This document shows, in pieces, positions 13,838-25,811 of a stretch of DNA of 64,000 nt. Made by a program: the position numbers and the translations under genes. Under the pieces are notes generated by a model. The model was not told the DNA's origin. It saw nothing but the letters and a program-made list of their open reading frames with translations, and ran no database searches. The DNA is from Pestalotiopsis fici W106-1. Lineage: Eukaryota; Ascomycota; Sordariomycetes; Amphisphaeriales; Sporocadaceae. The stretch covers positions 3,162,001 to 3,226,000 of the forward strand of contig NW_006917093.1 of assembly GCF_000516985.1 (NCBI RefSeq). Direction: 5' to 3'. Position 1 is the stretch's first letter, and each line of letters starts with the position of its first letter.

Positions 13838-16800
13838 ATGGCTGACGGGCTTGGCATCGCAGCCAGCGTCATCGCTGTTATCGAGTTAGCTGCCAAGGTC
13901 ACACTCACATGTTATCAACTGAAAGAAAAGTTCAAGGACTTCCGGAAGGATATCAAAGCTATAATTGAAGAGGTCGAAACTGTGTCGATCATTGTCGAGG
14001 AGCTCAATGAGCTGACGGCAGAGGTTTCGACCGAGAGCTCGAGTCCAAACGGCAAGGCTGCAGTGAAATCAACACAATTCGCTCTTGACGGTTGCAAAAC
14101 TATCCTCCAAGAGCTGAATGAAAAGCTTGGACCGCTGTCAAAACCGCGCTTCAGAGACAAGTTAAAATGGCCTTTGGATTCCTCCATCGTCCATGCCAAG
14201 CTCGATGATCTCCAGAAGCACAAGGCGACACTTCAACTGGCTCTGTCACTCTATCAAACAAATGCTTTCAGGGCACAGGCTACAGCAGACAAGGATCGTC
14301 TCATCGAGGAAAAGAGGACCAAAGTCTTGCATTGGTACGGTACGAGTGACCCCAAGCAGAACCAGAGAGTATCGAGCGAAGCTCGAGATCCAAACACAGG
14401 TGCATGGGTTTTCGCACACGAGAAGTTCACACAATGGAAAGAAAGCCTAAATGGCGCACTCCTATGGCTACATGGTATTCCTGGGGCAGGGAAGACAATC
14501 CTCTGTTCCAATATCATTGAGCACATGGAGATATACTGCAATGATCAATCTCATGCAAAGTCGCTGCCGGCCCGAGCCATCTATTACTACTTTGACTTCA
14601 AGGATAGTAGTAAGCAGAACATGCAGAATCTCCTCAAATCCTGTGTTTTCCAGCTCATTTCGACAAAACCTGGAATCTCAAAAGCTGCGACAGATCTTTT
14701 TGAGGACAAACACATGGGTCTCAATGAACCAAGTCTCGACGAGCTGTTACAGACGTTGTTGGAGGAGGCGTTGCTATACAACACAGTATTTCTCATGATG
14801 GATGGCCTCGATGAATGTCCAGAGAAGCAGAGAAAGGTCTTTCTTGACAAGATATTGCAGCCTCTGATCAAGTCTGACATCCATCTTCTGCTGACAAGCA
14901 GAAAAGAAACCGATATCGAAGATGGTCTAGCCGGATCGGCTGAGGTTATTGCCATTCAGGATTCTGTGGTCGATGCAGATATCAGAACCCATGTCCATAA
15001 TATCATCGCCCATGATAAGAGGCTGAGTGCCATGCCATCGAGCATCCAATCGGAGATGCTTGAATGCATAGTCTCTGGGGCCCATGGAATGTGAGTTGAC
15101 ACTGTGACTATGCTTTGCCAAATTTCGTGACATTTGACTCAGGCTAACAAAGTTCCTAGGTTCCGCTGGGCAGAGTGCCAGCTAGAGGCGATGAAAGAAT
15201 GTCTGACAGCGACCATGGTTCGAGAGAAGCTTAGGTCTATGCCTAAAGACCTTTACGAAACCTATGACAGAATTCTGAGAAGTTTAAAACTTGATCATCG
15301 ACCGTTTGTGCAGTCGGCTCTGCGATGGTTGGCTTTCTCGGGCAGGCCGCTCCGTCTGGAAGAACTAGCAGAAGCTGCGACTATCAGGCCCGAATCAGGT
15401 CGTTTTGACAAAACCACATCTAGGTTCCTCACCAATCGTACAATTGTGGAACTTTGTGGTGTTCTGGTTTCTATTACAACAATCACAGCCGGTACAAGAG
15501 ACCGTCGAAGATGGCTAAACAAGAGAAAGAAGATTGCTGGGCTCTCTGAAATTAGCATTAGAGGTAGCTTGGGAACACAAAAGACGAAAGAGGTCACGAT
15601 TGTATCGCTGAGTCACGCTTCGGTGAAGGAATACATACTGAGCCCCAAGACCGGCTACGATACTATTTTGGCCCAATTCCACATGTCGGAAAAGGATTGC
15701 AATTCTTTTATTGCGCAATGTTGCCTTCTCTATCTTCTCAACTTCAATGCTGGTAAGATCGCATCTTCCTTGGACATGGGCCAAAATCCCTTGCTGGAGT
15801 ACTCAGCTTCGTACTGGATGGACCATTGGGAATTTGCCCAAGAAGAACATGACGAATACCCTTTGAAGCAACTTTGTGGAAATTTCTTCTCGCCTGATGC
15901 TCAGGGTGCCTATATCAATTGGATGAATATATGGGATCCTGACGATCAGTTGAGAGATGAACGGTTAACCTCCTCGGGGCCCAAAATCATACAAAGCGCT
16001 GACTTTTTCCCGCAACCATTGTACTGGGCTTCAACCTTAGGAGACTTCAGCTCAGCCAAGCTGATGGTCCAACAAGGCGCAGACCCAACAACAGAAGAAG
16101 GTTACCTTGCATCTGCGCTCGGGGCTGCCACTATTTCAGGCCACGTCAACGTGATGCATCTTTTTCTACAAATGGGTGTGGGCCTTACTATGCAAAGCAG
16201 ACGGTTCGGCAGCCTTCTGCAGACAGCCGTGATTGGGGGCTCTAATCGCGCCGTACAATTGCTAATTGAGGCAGGTGCAGACGTGAATGCTTGTGGTGGG
16301 AAATTCATCACGCCTCTGATTGCCGCAGTATCCAAGCAAAGGAAGGATCTTGTGGAGCTGTTGTTGGAAAATGGTGCACGCTTGGACAACGACTTCCAAG
16401 GACATGTTTCTGCCCTATCGCGGGCTGCATTAGATGGAAATGTCACTTTGGTTGACACTCTTATCAGTGCAGGTGCAGACGTGAACGCTTCGGGGTGCCA
16501 CGCTGGAGCAAGGCCACTTCTTTCAGCAGTGAAATCTGGATCTATCGAAACCGTTGGCTTGCTTCTCAGTAAAGGAGCCGACGTCAACATGACGGGCCAG
16601 ATTTTTGGCGAAGGTCGCCTTGAATACATGTATCCCCTCGCCTTAGCTGCTCGTGGTGGCAGTATACAAATAGTACGACGACTTCTTGCAGCTGGCGCAA
16701 ATCCAAACCCGCAGGATCACTTGGCGGCCTCCACAGCTCTCAAAGAGACTGTTGTAAAGCGAAACATGGCATGTTTCGAAGCTATTCTCAATGCCGGTGC

Positions 16801-19351
16801 AGACCCCAACTTATGTGGCCATCAGAATGACGTGAATTGTCTATCTTTTGCAATTATCAACCGGCAATATCACATGGCAAAGGATCTTATCAAAGCTGGA
16901 GCTCAATGGCAAGACCATCTTATTTCAACCGCTGTCGAGATTCACAATGATGAACCCTGGGTTCTAGCCAATTTACTGGAACGGGACGAAGTCGGTGCCG
17001 ACAACTTCTGCGCACTTGACGGTTCTCGTAATAGGCCCCCCATTCACTCGGCCATATCTGGCAGAGGCAACGAGGAAACCCTCCGTCTTCTGCTCAAGAA
17101 AGGCGCTTACGTGGATGTGGTAGATTGCATTGGTAGTCTTTACGAACAACGGCTTATGACTCCCCTGTGCCGGACCTTGTATAATGGCAATATGGATCTT
17201 GCCAACATCTTGATCGACTATGGAGCAGATGTCAACCGTGCACTCACAGTTTCACCATTAGAGATGGCTATCAAATCTGCCAACGATTACGGAGGCTCCT
17301 TAGAGGCGTTCAATATGCTTCTAAGCCTAGGAGCAGACATGGGACAATTGACTGAAGTGGCGTAAGTATACAATGGACCCTCCCATTCATGACACTGACC
17401 AACTGCTAGGCTATTTTGGCCGTTGAGAGCAGGAAACGTTGAAATTCTTCGCTTCCTTGTCGAAAAAGGTCTAGATGTCAATCGCTTGTTGAATTCACCG
17501 GAACTACGGCAGCGTCGACCAGGACTCGATCATCCGCAATGTACCCCAGTCCAGCTCGCGGCGCAATTAGGTCATATCAAGATGATACAAGTCTTGCTGG
17601 AACTTGGTGCCGACATCAATGGCGTGGCGGGGGAATTCGGAACAACCCTCCACTATGGCCTTTCTTCAAAGAACACAGAAGTTGTCAATCTTCTATTCGA
17701 CCGTGGCGCAAGGGTGGCCAACTCTATCTCAGACAGAAGCCTGATTTATCAAGCAATCAAAAATGGTCTGGCGAGCCTGGTCACTAGGCTGATAGACGCT
17801 GGAGCAGACGTCAATGCGACAGATGTGGATAAGTCATGGAAGAGGAAGGTAGAGCGGAATAGCCCCCTTCATTTGGCTTTTTGTCGCGGCGATCAAGTGC
17901 TTGTGGAAACTCTGAGACAGTACGGGGCTCAATTCCAAAAGACGGATACCGAAGCGGCTATCCAGGCTACAAGGAATGGACGCGTGAATGATCTGGAGTT
18001 AATGGTAGAGTATGGCCTCAACTGCAGCGCCAGTGATATCATACTCGAGGCTTCCAGACAGCCGGAAACAACAGCAATCGCGCTACTTGTAGAGCACGGG
18101 GCAGATCTCAGCGCAAAATCAGCCGGGCGTGCATTCAAGGAGGTATGTGCTCGAGGAGACTTGGGAATGGCGGGGGCGTTCTTACGACACGGCGCAACAC
18201 CCGACAAACTCGCCAACGCGGCTGGAACTCGGAATAATGTAGCGATGATTGATCTACTGCTAAGTCATGGTGCAAATATCGATGCAAATGACGGCGCATG
18301 CTTCAAGGCAGCAGGTAAGGCTGGTTGCCGCAAGGTTCTGGCACGGCTTCTCAAAGAACCTATGACGGCCTCTGACAAGTCTCACTATCTTGGCATCGCA
18401 TTGCAAGGAGCAGTGACGAAAGGCAATTCCTACTTTGCGATATGGCTTCTTGATGTTCACAACGCTCCACTCAACCATGTTGGTTCCCCTTATGGTAGCC
18501 CGCTCCAGGCTGCATTCGTGTCTCCAGGAGCCGCATTCGTGTTTTCAAAGGCCGCAAAAGTCCATGAACACGCCCAGCTCATACGAACAATGCTTGAGAG
18601 AGGGGCTTCAGTGAGTCCGCCACTGGCCCCCAGATCACAGGAGGAGGCCAAACGTGAAGAAGTGAGGGAGAGAACCAGTCGTGATGTGCCCACAGTCTTC
18701 AATGCGCCGCTGCTGTCCCTTGCAATGAGCTCATCATCAAATCGTTGGGATTTACGACATCTCTCATACAATATCCTTGCACACGGAGCCGACGTCAATA
18801 GCCTAGGTGGCCCTTATCACACGCCGCTACAAACCGCCGCATATTGTTTCCCAGAGATTCTAGAGGTGCTCCTGGATGCCGGGGCGGAAGTCAATGCTAC
18901 AGGCGGAAGATTCGGCACCGCACTACATGCTGCAGCTTGGAACCACGACGTGAAGTCGGTCAAGTTGCTCTTGGAGCGTGGAGCAGACGTGCGCATCTCG
19001 GCGGGCAAGTACGGGTCGGCGTTGATATGCTCTGCACATTTGTCTCGTTTCAATTTGGTTCAGCCCATACATGAAGTAATGCAGATTTTATTCGAAGCTG
19101 GAGCAGACATACACTGCCGAGATGGAAAATACGGATCCGCGGTGCAAATGGCTGCAAAATGCGGCAACGTCAAGGCATTAAGATGGCTGGCGGATCATGG
19201 GGCGGACATTAGAGTCCAAGGTGGCCGCTGGGGAAATGCATACAAGGCGGCTTGGGGAACGGCATTGAAACGAGAACGGCATGAGGCAAGACCTTGTCTC
19301 ATGGCTTTTGGTTGGCTTGAACAGAATTATGGCCGCGATGGCTGGGATTGA
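13838..19351 (+). CDS. NLR-like STAND protein: HeLo-like N-terminus, NACHT, ankyrin repeats
   Basis: Predicted 1798-residue cytosolic receptor-type NTPase. Exons are 13838-15090, 15160-17361 and 17410-19351; all three join in frame and CTAAC/TGACC branch points are visible. Residues 1-150 resemble the fungal STAND N-terminal HeLo-like domain (MADGLGIAASVIAVIELA start). A NACHT domain follows with Walker A GIPGAGKT at 213-220 and Walker B LMMDGLDE near 319-326, then the conserved GMFRWAECQLEAM segment across intron 1. From about residue 690 to the end there are many ankyrin-type units (LLEAGADVNA-like). Such proteins act in fungal non-self recognition and regulated cell death; that role here is inference from architecture. 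An upstream in-frame ATG at 13748 is less likely because the family starts at MADGLG. Confidence 0.9.
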
Positions 19352-19714
19352 CTAGATTTGGTAGTATGATACTAAGTACGAGTAAGCACGAGTTGTCAGA
19401 TCAGATATGCACCTAGGTATTCAAGGAGCTGTGAGATTTGTTCGATAGTAGGAATCTTTTTTTCTTAGACCTGACAAACTAGTAGTGCTTGATCAAGGTT
19501 CATCAATCAGACAAATCTCGGCCTATTCATTCCTACATGTAGACATACGAACTACATGAAGCAATTGCGTTGATCCGTTCAAGGAAACCATGGGAAAGGC
19601 TGCATTATCTAGACTTGGTACAATCCTTGTGTTGAAGTGTTACCCATTCAACAATAGGGTCTGGCGGTATTTCGTTATTATCTCGGTAGTGCAGGCCGAT
19701 TGAGTAACGGGCCA
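19352..19714. other. Convergent intergenic region
   Basis: About 360 bp between the 3' ends of the NLR-like gene and the tannase-family gene. AT-rich; only shared 3' untranslated sequence is expected. Nothing further seen. Confidence 0.5.
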
Positions 19715-21678
19715 CTACTGTGAAAAGCTGCTTCCGTAAATCAGGGAGCAGTTCCAGTTATCTTCCTGCACATAACTGCCGGTGCCGTAGTCAGGACCGA
19801 GCCAGTAGGCTTGCTGCGGGTAGGGGCAAACACGTCGATTCAGTGACAACTCGACCGGGTTCGTATTATCAGTGAACCCCGTGGCTACAATATACTCTGG
19901 TGCCCGTCCACCTTCGACCCATGATGCAAGAGTCAGGGTCATGTCGTGAACCGTGTTGTAGACGACATTGTCTGGAATGAAGGTGAAATAACTAGCCTGG
20001 CTCGGGCCAGCAATGTACCACGGCGCGTTCATGATTGAAGGAGTGCCACCACAGTGCCTTGGAAACCGTCAGACTTGCACCATGGCGAGGGAAACGGGGA
20101 AACTTACTCGAGACCAGGGACCAGGTAGAGCTGGTAAAAGTCGTCAACATCGATGCCATTAGCCCCCACAGTCTGGGCCACGTGATCATGAAAGTATATA
20201 CTGGCTCCTGGCGAGACGGTCGCATCGGACAGGCCATGCCAATGGATCAGTTTGCCGCCGCGGGAGTAGAATGGGGAGAGATCAAAGTCGTCTGCGGTAG
20301 CGTTGCCTGGGTCCAGCTGATCGGCGAGCTGGACGGTGGAGTAGGCCAGGTCCTCCCAGGTGAAGTTCTTGAGCCCCAAGAGGTTTTGAACTACGCAATT
20401 CGTAACAAGTCAGTTCCAACGCCTGCAATCCTTTTCGTTGAACACAAAGAATGCACATGAAACTGTACGTACTATACCAGTATTGGTTAGAGATGGCCTG
20501 TTCGGTACCCGTGCCGATTTGCCCTGCCCAGGTGGCCTCGCTGCCAAGCGCAACGTGGGGATAGACAAAAGTCTGGTTCACATCAACCCAGTCATTCTGG
20601 ATCTTGTACAGCGTTTGCAGCTGGAGAGACGTGAGGCATTGCGTCGACTTGTTCGCACCGCACGCCAATGTCAAGGGGTTAAAGTTGCAGCCGTACGGAT
20701 CTGAAATGACCAAGTCCGTGTTGCCATCCTGCGGGTCGCACTGCCTCAACACCTCTGCTGCTATGACTGAAAACATGTCGGCGGGAATGGTATGATCGGA
20801 ACCGGCTGGGGCCTGGTATGTCGTCTGCTTCAGGTTGAACAATTGCTGATGTGTCGTCCACCACGCTGGAGAGCCGGCCATGACGCCATCGTAGTCTTCG
20901 GGGTACATCTCAATCTGCTTGAAAGCGTGTCGACCTCCTACAGAACACCCAGTGAAGTAGTTATAGACGGACTCGTTGCCGTACCATGCCTTGATCAGGG
21001 CCTTGCCGAGTACCGTGCTTTCGTGTACGGCCAGGTAGCCATAGTCGATCAGACCATTGGGTGTTACCCAGTCTGGATCGTAGTCAATCTCATCGTGGCC
21101 CCCATTGGAACCAATGATGGCGTATTGATACTGGGCAGCTGCTGACATGGTGCCCCAGTCGATACCTGCAGCAGGTGCCGCCGCCCTTTAGCCACCGCAA
21201 TCAGCATTATTCCACTGAGCTCTTCATATGTGATGCGTTTGGCTGAAGGAGATACCAAGGAGAAACCCCATGCTACAATATCTGCAAGTGTGCACCTTCG
21301 CCCGAATATGCATCAAGTGAATAGTTTTGCGACGAGGAGGGGTACATAAAATGGAATAAATTTAGCTTACATGATGCGCTGGTACCAAACATCTGGTAGT
21401 AAAACACCGAAGGCATAGTTGGAGCCCGAAGTGGTATTCGCATTGACTCTAACACCACAAGTGTCTGTAAGGTTAGACCTGAGGTTTCTGGCTCCGACAA
21501 GTGTCTCGAAAGTCGCCAATGTCTCATTTGAATCAATTCTCTGAGCAAAGGCAACAGTTGCAGTGGTATCAGTGTCAACCACAGTATCAATGAGAGCTTG
21601 GATAGTTGCAACGCTGCAATCGTTCACGGCGAATGCCATCGATGCCGCGAAGGCAATAAGAATAGAGACAGCTCGCAT
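19715..21678 (-). CDS. Secreted tannase/feruloyl esterase family protein
   Basis: Predicted 548-residue extracellular esterase of the tannase/feruloyl esterase B family, which cleaves phenolic esters of plant polymers. Exons on the minus strand: 21678-21371, 21185-20473, 20390-20108 and 20057-19715. Residues 1-17 form a signal peptide (MRAVSILIAF start). The nucleophile motif GCSVGGR places Ser near residue 184, followed by YPEDYDGVMAGSPAWW. The acid-containing segment is HWHGLSDATVSP and the catalytic His lies in PGLEHCGG. Introns 2-4 are clear. Intron 1 is long (185 nt), and the glycine-rich VGNGGF segment expected just before GIDW is not visible, so that junction may be wrong or the segment has changed. 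Neighbouring XYR1 controls plant polymer enzymes, but regulation of this gene by it is not shown. Confidence 0.85.
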
Positions 21679-22666
21679 TTTCACACAAATGTATGTATTA
21701 GACGACCGTAGAGGGATAAAGCAAAGGAAGCGCGCTGGGCTGTCCACTTATTCGTACAGACGACGATACTTGTATAAGTTGCATACATAATATGGGGTAC
21801 TATAACAGCAGGCTTGGGAGATCAGAAACAGGATAGGTCCCGATGCAAATCGGCGCACAATCCCTGTCGTCCGATAACTCCTATCGATAGCAATGTGAAT
21901 TGCATCGCATGCACCTTTCTTTTCAACGATTTCCATGAGAGTTTAATTCCTACTGATGTTATTCGGCTTTGAGATGAATCAGCTGCCAACTCGGACCAAG
22001 GGTTCTGCGAGCGAGGGTTCTTGGTGGACATGAAAGCAGCTACTGGCCTGCCATCCAACAAGGGACGCGTCAATTCTTAATATAATAAGGTATCTTCCCG
22101 CCCAGTGCCAAGTCCGGCCTGTTGTGCCTTTCGCTTTGTTAATCCTAAATGAGGCGTTGATGGTCGCCTTCGCGGGTTCCAACATGTCCGTATCTTGTGT
22201 TCAAGCTTGGCTGTAACACTATAGACTCGGAACCAAATCGACCAACACTGTGGTAATACTCCACTTCCCTTGTTGCTTTTTGTTTTCTCTTGGAAGGCTT
22301 GGAACTGTCTATGGGACAATTCAGTGAATGGACCCTCAATTGTCACGGGCGTATTGCCTTTCTTGCCCGTGCGACGACCTCTCAGAAATCTATCCCGTCA
22401 TGATCCGTCGCTAGCATAGAAAGTCAAAGAAAGGGTGCTCTGAATACAAGCGACGTCATAGCCGCATAGGTCTGCCGTCGCATCTATGAGTCCAAGATGG
22501 GAAAACTCTGGATTATTCACGACGTGCTTCAGCTCCCCGCTATGTTAGTATTATAATGATTAATCATACGTCTACCTGCTGCCTATTCTGCATTGCGATT
22601 CAATCCGGCCAATCTTCAGATGCCACTATATGCCCACTAGATCAGACATGGGTTTAGATCTATGGC
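21679..22666. other. Upstream region of the tannase gene / 3' side of the MFS gene
   Basis: About 990 bp. It carries the presumed tannase promoter. An ACGCGT hexamer lies at 22065-22070 in the context GGGACGCGTCAAT, which does not match the 14-bp motif found further right. No gene supported. Confidence 0.45.
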
Positions 22667-24413
22667 TTATAGGTCGAGTTGGAATTTTCCTCGGATGCGA
22701 GAGCCAAAGGTGTAGAAAACCACCGGAATGGGCACAAGTGCCAGCGCAATGAACGCCAGCAAGCTGTTGCCCCAACCAATGCCCAGCGCGTCGTACATTC
22801 GCAGACCGGCGAGCGGCAACAACGCTCCCAGAAGCGATCTCAGGATGGCAAGTGCTGCCGTAACGGATGCCGCGTATCGCGGATATGCGTCGATCAGATA
22901 GTTTTGTATGCTCGTCTGTAAAGAGTCAGCATACTCTTGAGCTGCACAGCAAGGTCAATACCCAAACTCACCATGATGCCCATCAGACCCGTACACATGA
23001 TGAGGACACCCGCCATTGGGACGATCCAGTGGACGTGTTTATCAATAGTCCAGCCGTAGACGAACAAGCCAATCGGCATGACCAAGCCGCAAGGAATGGT
23101 GATGACGGGATTCAAACGATTCTCGGGCCGATGTTGTACCCCACGCGCTTTTGCCTGTTTCACCATCCAGTCTGTGACTTGTCCAAAGCCCAACACCCCA
23201 ATAACCATACCAATGCCGCCGGGAAGAAAGGTCAGGCCGCTGGAACCCTCGTCAAAGCCGTATTCGCCGGTGAAGACGTACGTGAAGGTCGAGATTAGCA
23301 GGTACAGGATGCCGTAGCAGATGGCAATGTACAAGGCGCTGAGCGTCACCACTGGCGTAGCCGTCAAGAGCTTGAGGGGCCGCACCGCTGCCAGCCGGAA
23401 CTTTTCACTTAGTGTACTCTGCTTTTCGAGCACGCTGCGCAGGCCAGGGTTGCCGGTTTCCTTTCGAAGGCGACGTGCTCGCCGCTCTAGGAGGACAGGT
23501 GCATACGTCTCGCGCTGGCAAAGAAAAGACACGGGAATGAAGAAGCCGGCCTACACACAAGATCTGAAGGTAAGCAAACTCGAACCTGCATGGCCTCGAA
23601 GGCGAGAGAAGGACACTGACAAGGATAGCAATCAGCCAGAAGACCCATCTCCACCCCGCGGCGCGGGACAGGTATCCTCCTGCAACGGGACCGACGCAGG
23701 GGCCGAGCAGAGGGCCAAGGGCCCAGATAGATACAGATCTACCTCGCGACTCGATGGGCATCATGTCTGCAATAGTTCCACTCCCGATCGTGAGCGGCAC
23801 AACGCCAGAGAGCCCCATGAGCAGTCGAAAGGCAAGAAGCATGCCCACGCTAGTGCTCAGGGCGGCCCCAACTGTAAATAGGGCAAATATGATGTTCGAG
23901 TAGATGTATAGATATCTGCGACCGTAGATCTCGCTGATTGGAGCGACTAACAAGGGCCCGACGGCAAAACCAAGTACATAGATGGACAGGAGGAATGTCG
24001 CCGTAACGGTAGAGGGATCATGGAATTCCTGCATGATGCTAGGGATGCCAGGCGCAAACATGGACGAACCCAAGGGTCTAGATATATCGTCAGCATAGTA
24101 TGGGCTGCAAGGTCGCGGAAGCGCAGCTTTTTGTAATTGCAGAGACTGACGTTACAACGCTGAGCAATGAAATGACAAAAATGTTTGTCCACTTCTTGGT
24201 ATTCGGCCATTTCATGGGATTTTCTGGATCTGTCGCATCCGTCCAGTCGACCAAATTCACGTCCGTTGCCGGTCCATATTCGAGTTCCTTGTTCAAGCTA
24301 CTCGGTGGCTCAGAGCCAGCCTCGAGAGTGGTTTCATGGCCCTGCTCGACTGAAGATTGCTGTTGCTCGAGATCCAAGGAGGACCGTCCGTCTGGTCGCG
24401 TCTTGTCTTCCAT
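22667..24413 (-). CDS. MFS transporter, DHA1-type drug:H+ antiporter
   Basis: Predicted 515-residue plasma membrane exporter with 12 membrane segments. Exons on the minus strand: 24413-24151, 24077-23621, 23550-22972 and 22915-22667, joining in frame throughout. An acidic, Gln-rich N-terminal tail leads to the DHA1-type WTDATDPENPMKWPNTKKW motif. MFS signatures follow: PISEIYGRRYLYIYSN (motif A), LLMGLSGVVPLTIGSG, and WALGPLLGPCVGPVAGGYL (antiporter motif C), then GWRWVFW. The last exon encodes NYLIDAYPRYAASVTAALAILRS, typical of this family. Substrate cannot be told. The promoter holds one copy of the 14-bp AAATACGCGTAAAT motif shared with the next two minus-strand genes, suggesting co-regulation. 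Confidence 0.93.
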
Positions 24414-25002
24414 GGTAAACTTTGGGCGATGTTGTCCCAAGAATCGATGGAAAGTTGAGTGCCGACAGAGAATCCTCCCCCGAAACTTCAACAACTTATA
24501 GCGAGATAAAGAAAATTGAAAATAAAAACGAAAATAAAAATAAATCAATTGCCATGACTGACTAAAAGTTTCACATCTTTCCGAGGACGGACCCCTTTCT
24601 GCGCCTACACAATCAGAATACTACTCAAATACATGGAAACTGGCCAATAGCCCCGACATGCGACGTGCGACCCATCGGCGCCATGAAGACAAATACGCGT
24701 AAATGCGACTCGGAACCAAGTATAATTGGGTGGAGCCCCGGTTTTTCCTTGAGGCTCGTAATCGCTTCATTAGCGGGGACGAAGACATGGATACCAACAA
24801 AGAGTGACGGACTTGCTGCGATGGCTATTTCGAAAATAGTTACTGAAGCCGGCCAAAAGGGCTGTTTAAACTGGATTTATGGCGATGGCAGTGCAGGGTC
24901 TCAAAGATAGATATATAGATGCGGGTATGATAGGTCCAGATACCCAGTTCAGAGCTTGTAGTTACAACTATGCGCACATGATTTTAGTGACCACGGTTCA
25001 TC
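24414..25002. other. Promoter region of the MFS gene
   Basis: About 590 bp between the MFS start and the ankyrin fragment. A/T-rich CAATTG and poly-A-like sequence lies directly upstream of the MFS start (24500-24545). The 14-bp shared motif is at 24691-24704. No gene supported. Confidence 0.5.
24691..24704 (-). promoter_or_regulatory. Shared promoter motif, copy 1
   Basis: AAATACGCGTAAAT (plus strand), 278 bp before the MFS start codon. The core TACGCGTA is a palindrome. The same 14-mer is found upstream of the two following minus-strand genes and nowhere else in the window. It is inferred to be a transcription factor site. Confidence 0.6.
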
Positions 25003-25592
25003 ATGGGTCGGTCAATTACAGAAATCAGTACAACGTCTATCGAGTTGGTCGGGCGCTTGTCATTCGTCGCGCAAGTGCTGCAAAGCGGCGATACTGCACT
25101 CATCACCAAGACCATCCGCGAGATCCCCCGCTACGCGACCAAAGCCGGCATCACTTCCCTAAACGATGCCAAGGCGATTCTCCTCGGCGGCTCTTCCATT
25201 TTACATTTGGCTGTGCGCTGCGCCGAAGTCCCGGTTATAGAGTTTGTCATCTCACACGGGCCCAGCTACGTCGACATCAAGGCTCGCGACGGCAACGGTC
25301 ACACGCCACTTGATCTCGCCGTCAGGGGGAGACGCCGCTCAGTGGTGCAGCTATTGCGGCCAAGAATGGCGCTCAGAATCTGAACAAAGCGTTCGTGCCA
25401 CAAGACTCCCAGAATAAAGCAGCAACACCAGATGTGAAAGCGGTAAAACTTGACGAAGCTACACGAAATGCCAAAGACGAAGCAAAAGAAGCGAAGACCG
25501 AAGGGAGAAGCGAGGATGGAAATCTAGAAAACAAAAGAAGTATCGAGGCGAATGACAACAACAGAAGTCAACATATACGAACAAGAAAGTGA
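25003..25592 (+). pseudogene. Ankyrin fragment resembling the N-terminus of an Osh1-type oxysterol-binding protein
   Basis: An open frame at 25003-25383 encodes 126 residues: ELVGRLSFVAQVLQSGDTALI, then SSILHLAVRCAEVPVIEFVISHG and a second ankyrin unit with GNGHTPLDLAV. This order resembles the start of fungal oxysterol-binding proteins, but the PH and ORD domains are missing. The frame stops soon after. A Lys/Glu-rich frame (about 25395-25592, KLDEATRNAKDEAKEAK) follows and could be joined by a possible 73-nt intron at 25351-25423 or be separated by a frameshift. I treat it as a truncated copy; a short lineage-specific ankyrin protein is the alternative. Homology is recalled, not searched. 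Confidence 0.4.
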
Positions 25593-25811
25593 AGGGGGTG
25601 GGATAGTTGATGAGAGAAGACCGTGGATGGGGATGGGAAATCAGGGGAAGCGGGTTGATAATCAGCGTCAAGGGGTCGGAATACATTATAATATCCATCA
25701 GCACAGTGCTGCATGTATAATTGATTTCATGACCAATGCACCAATTTACCTTTTCAAAGCATCACGCAGGATCGATCTACTGGTTCTCAAATAATGCGCG
25801 TAAGAAAGTAT

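Noticed and set aside
22065..22070. ACGCGT upstream of the tannase gene as a fourth cluster motif
   Set aside because: Flanks do not match the AAA-TACGCGTA-AAT pattern, so the tannase gene is not added to the proposed regulon.
23321..23881. 186-codon plus-strand frame
   Set aside because: Antisense shadow of the first MFS transporter exons.
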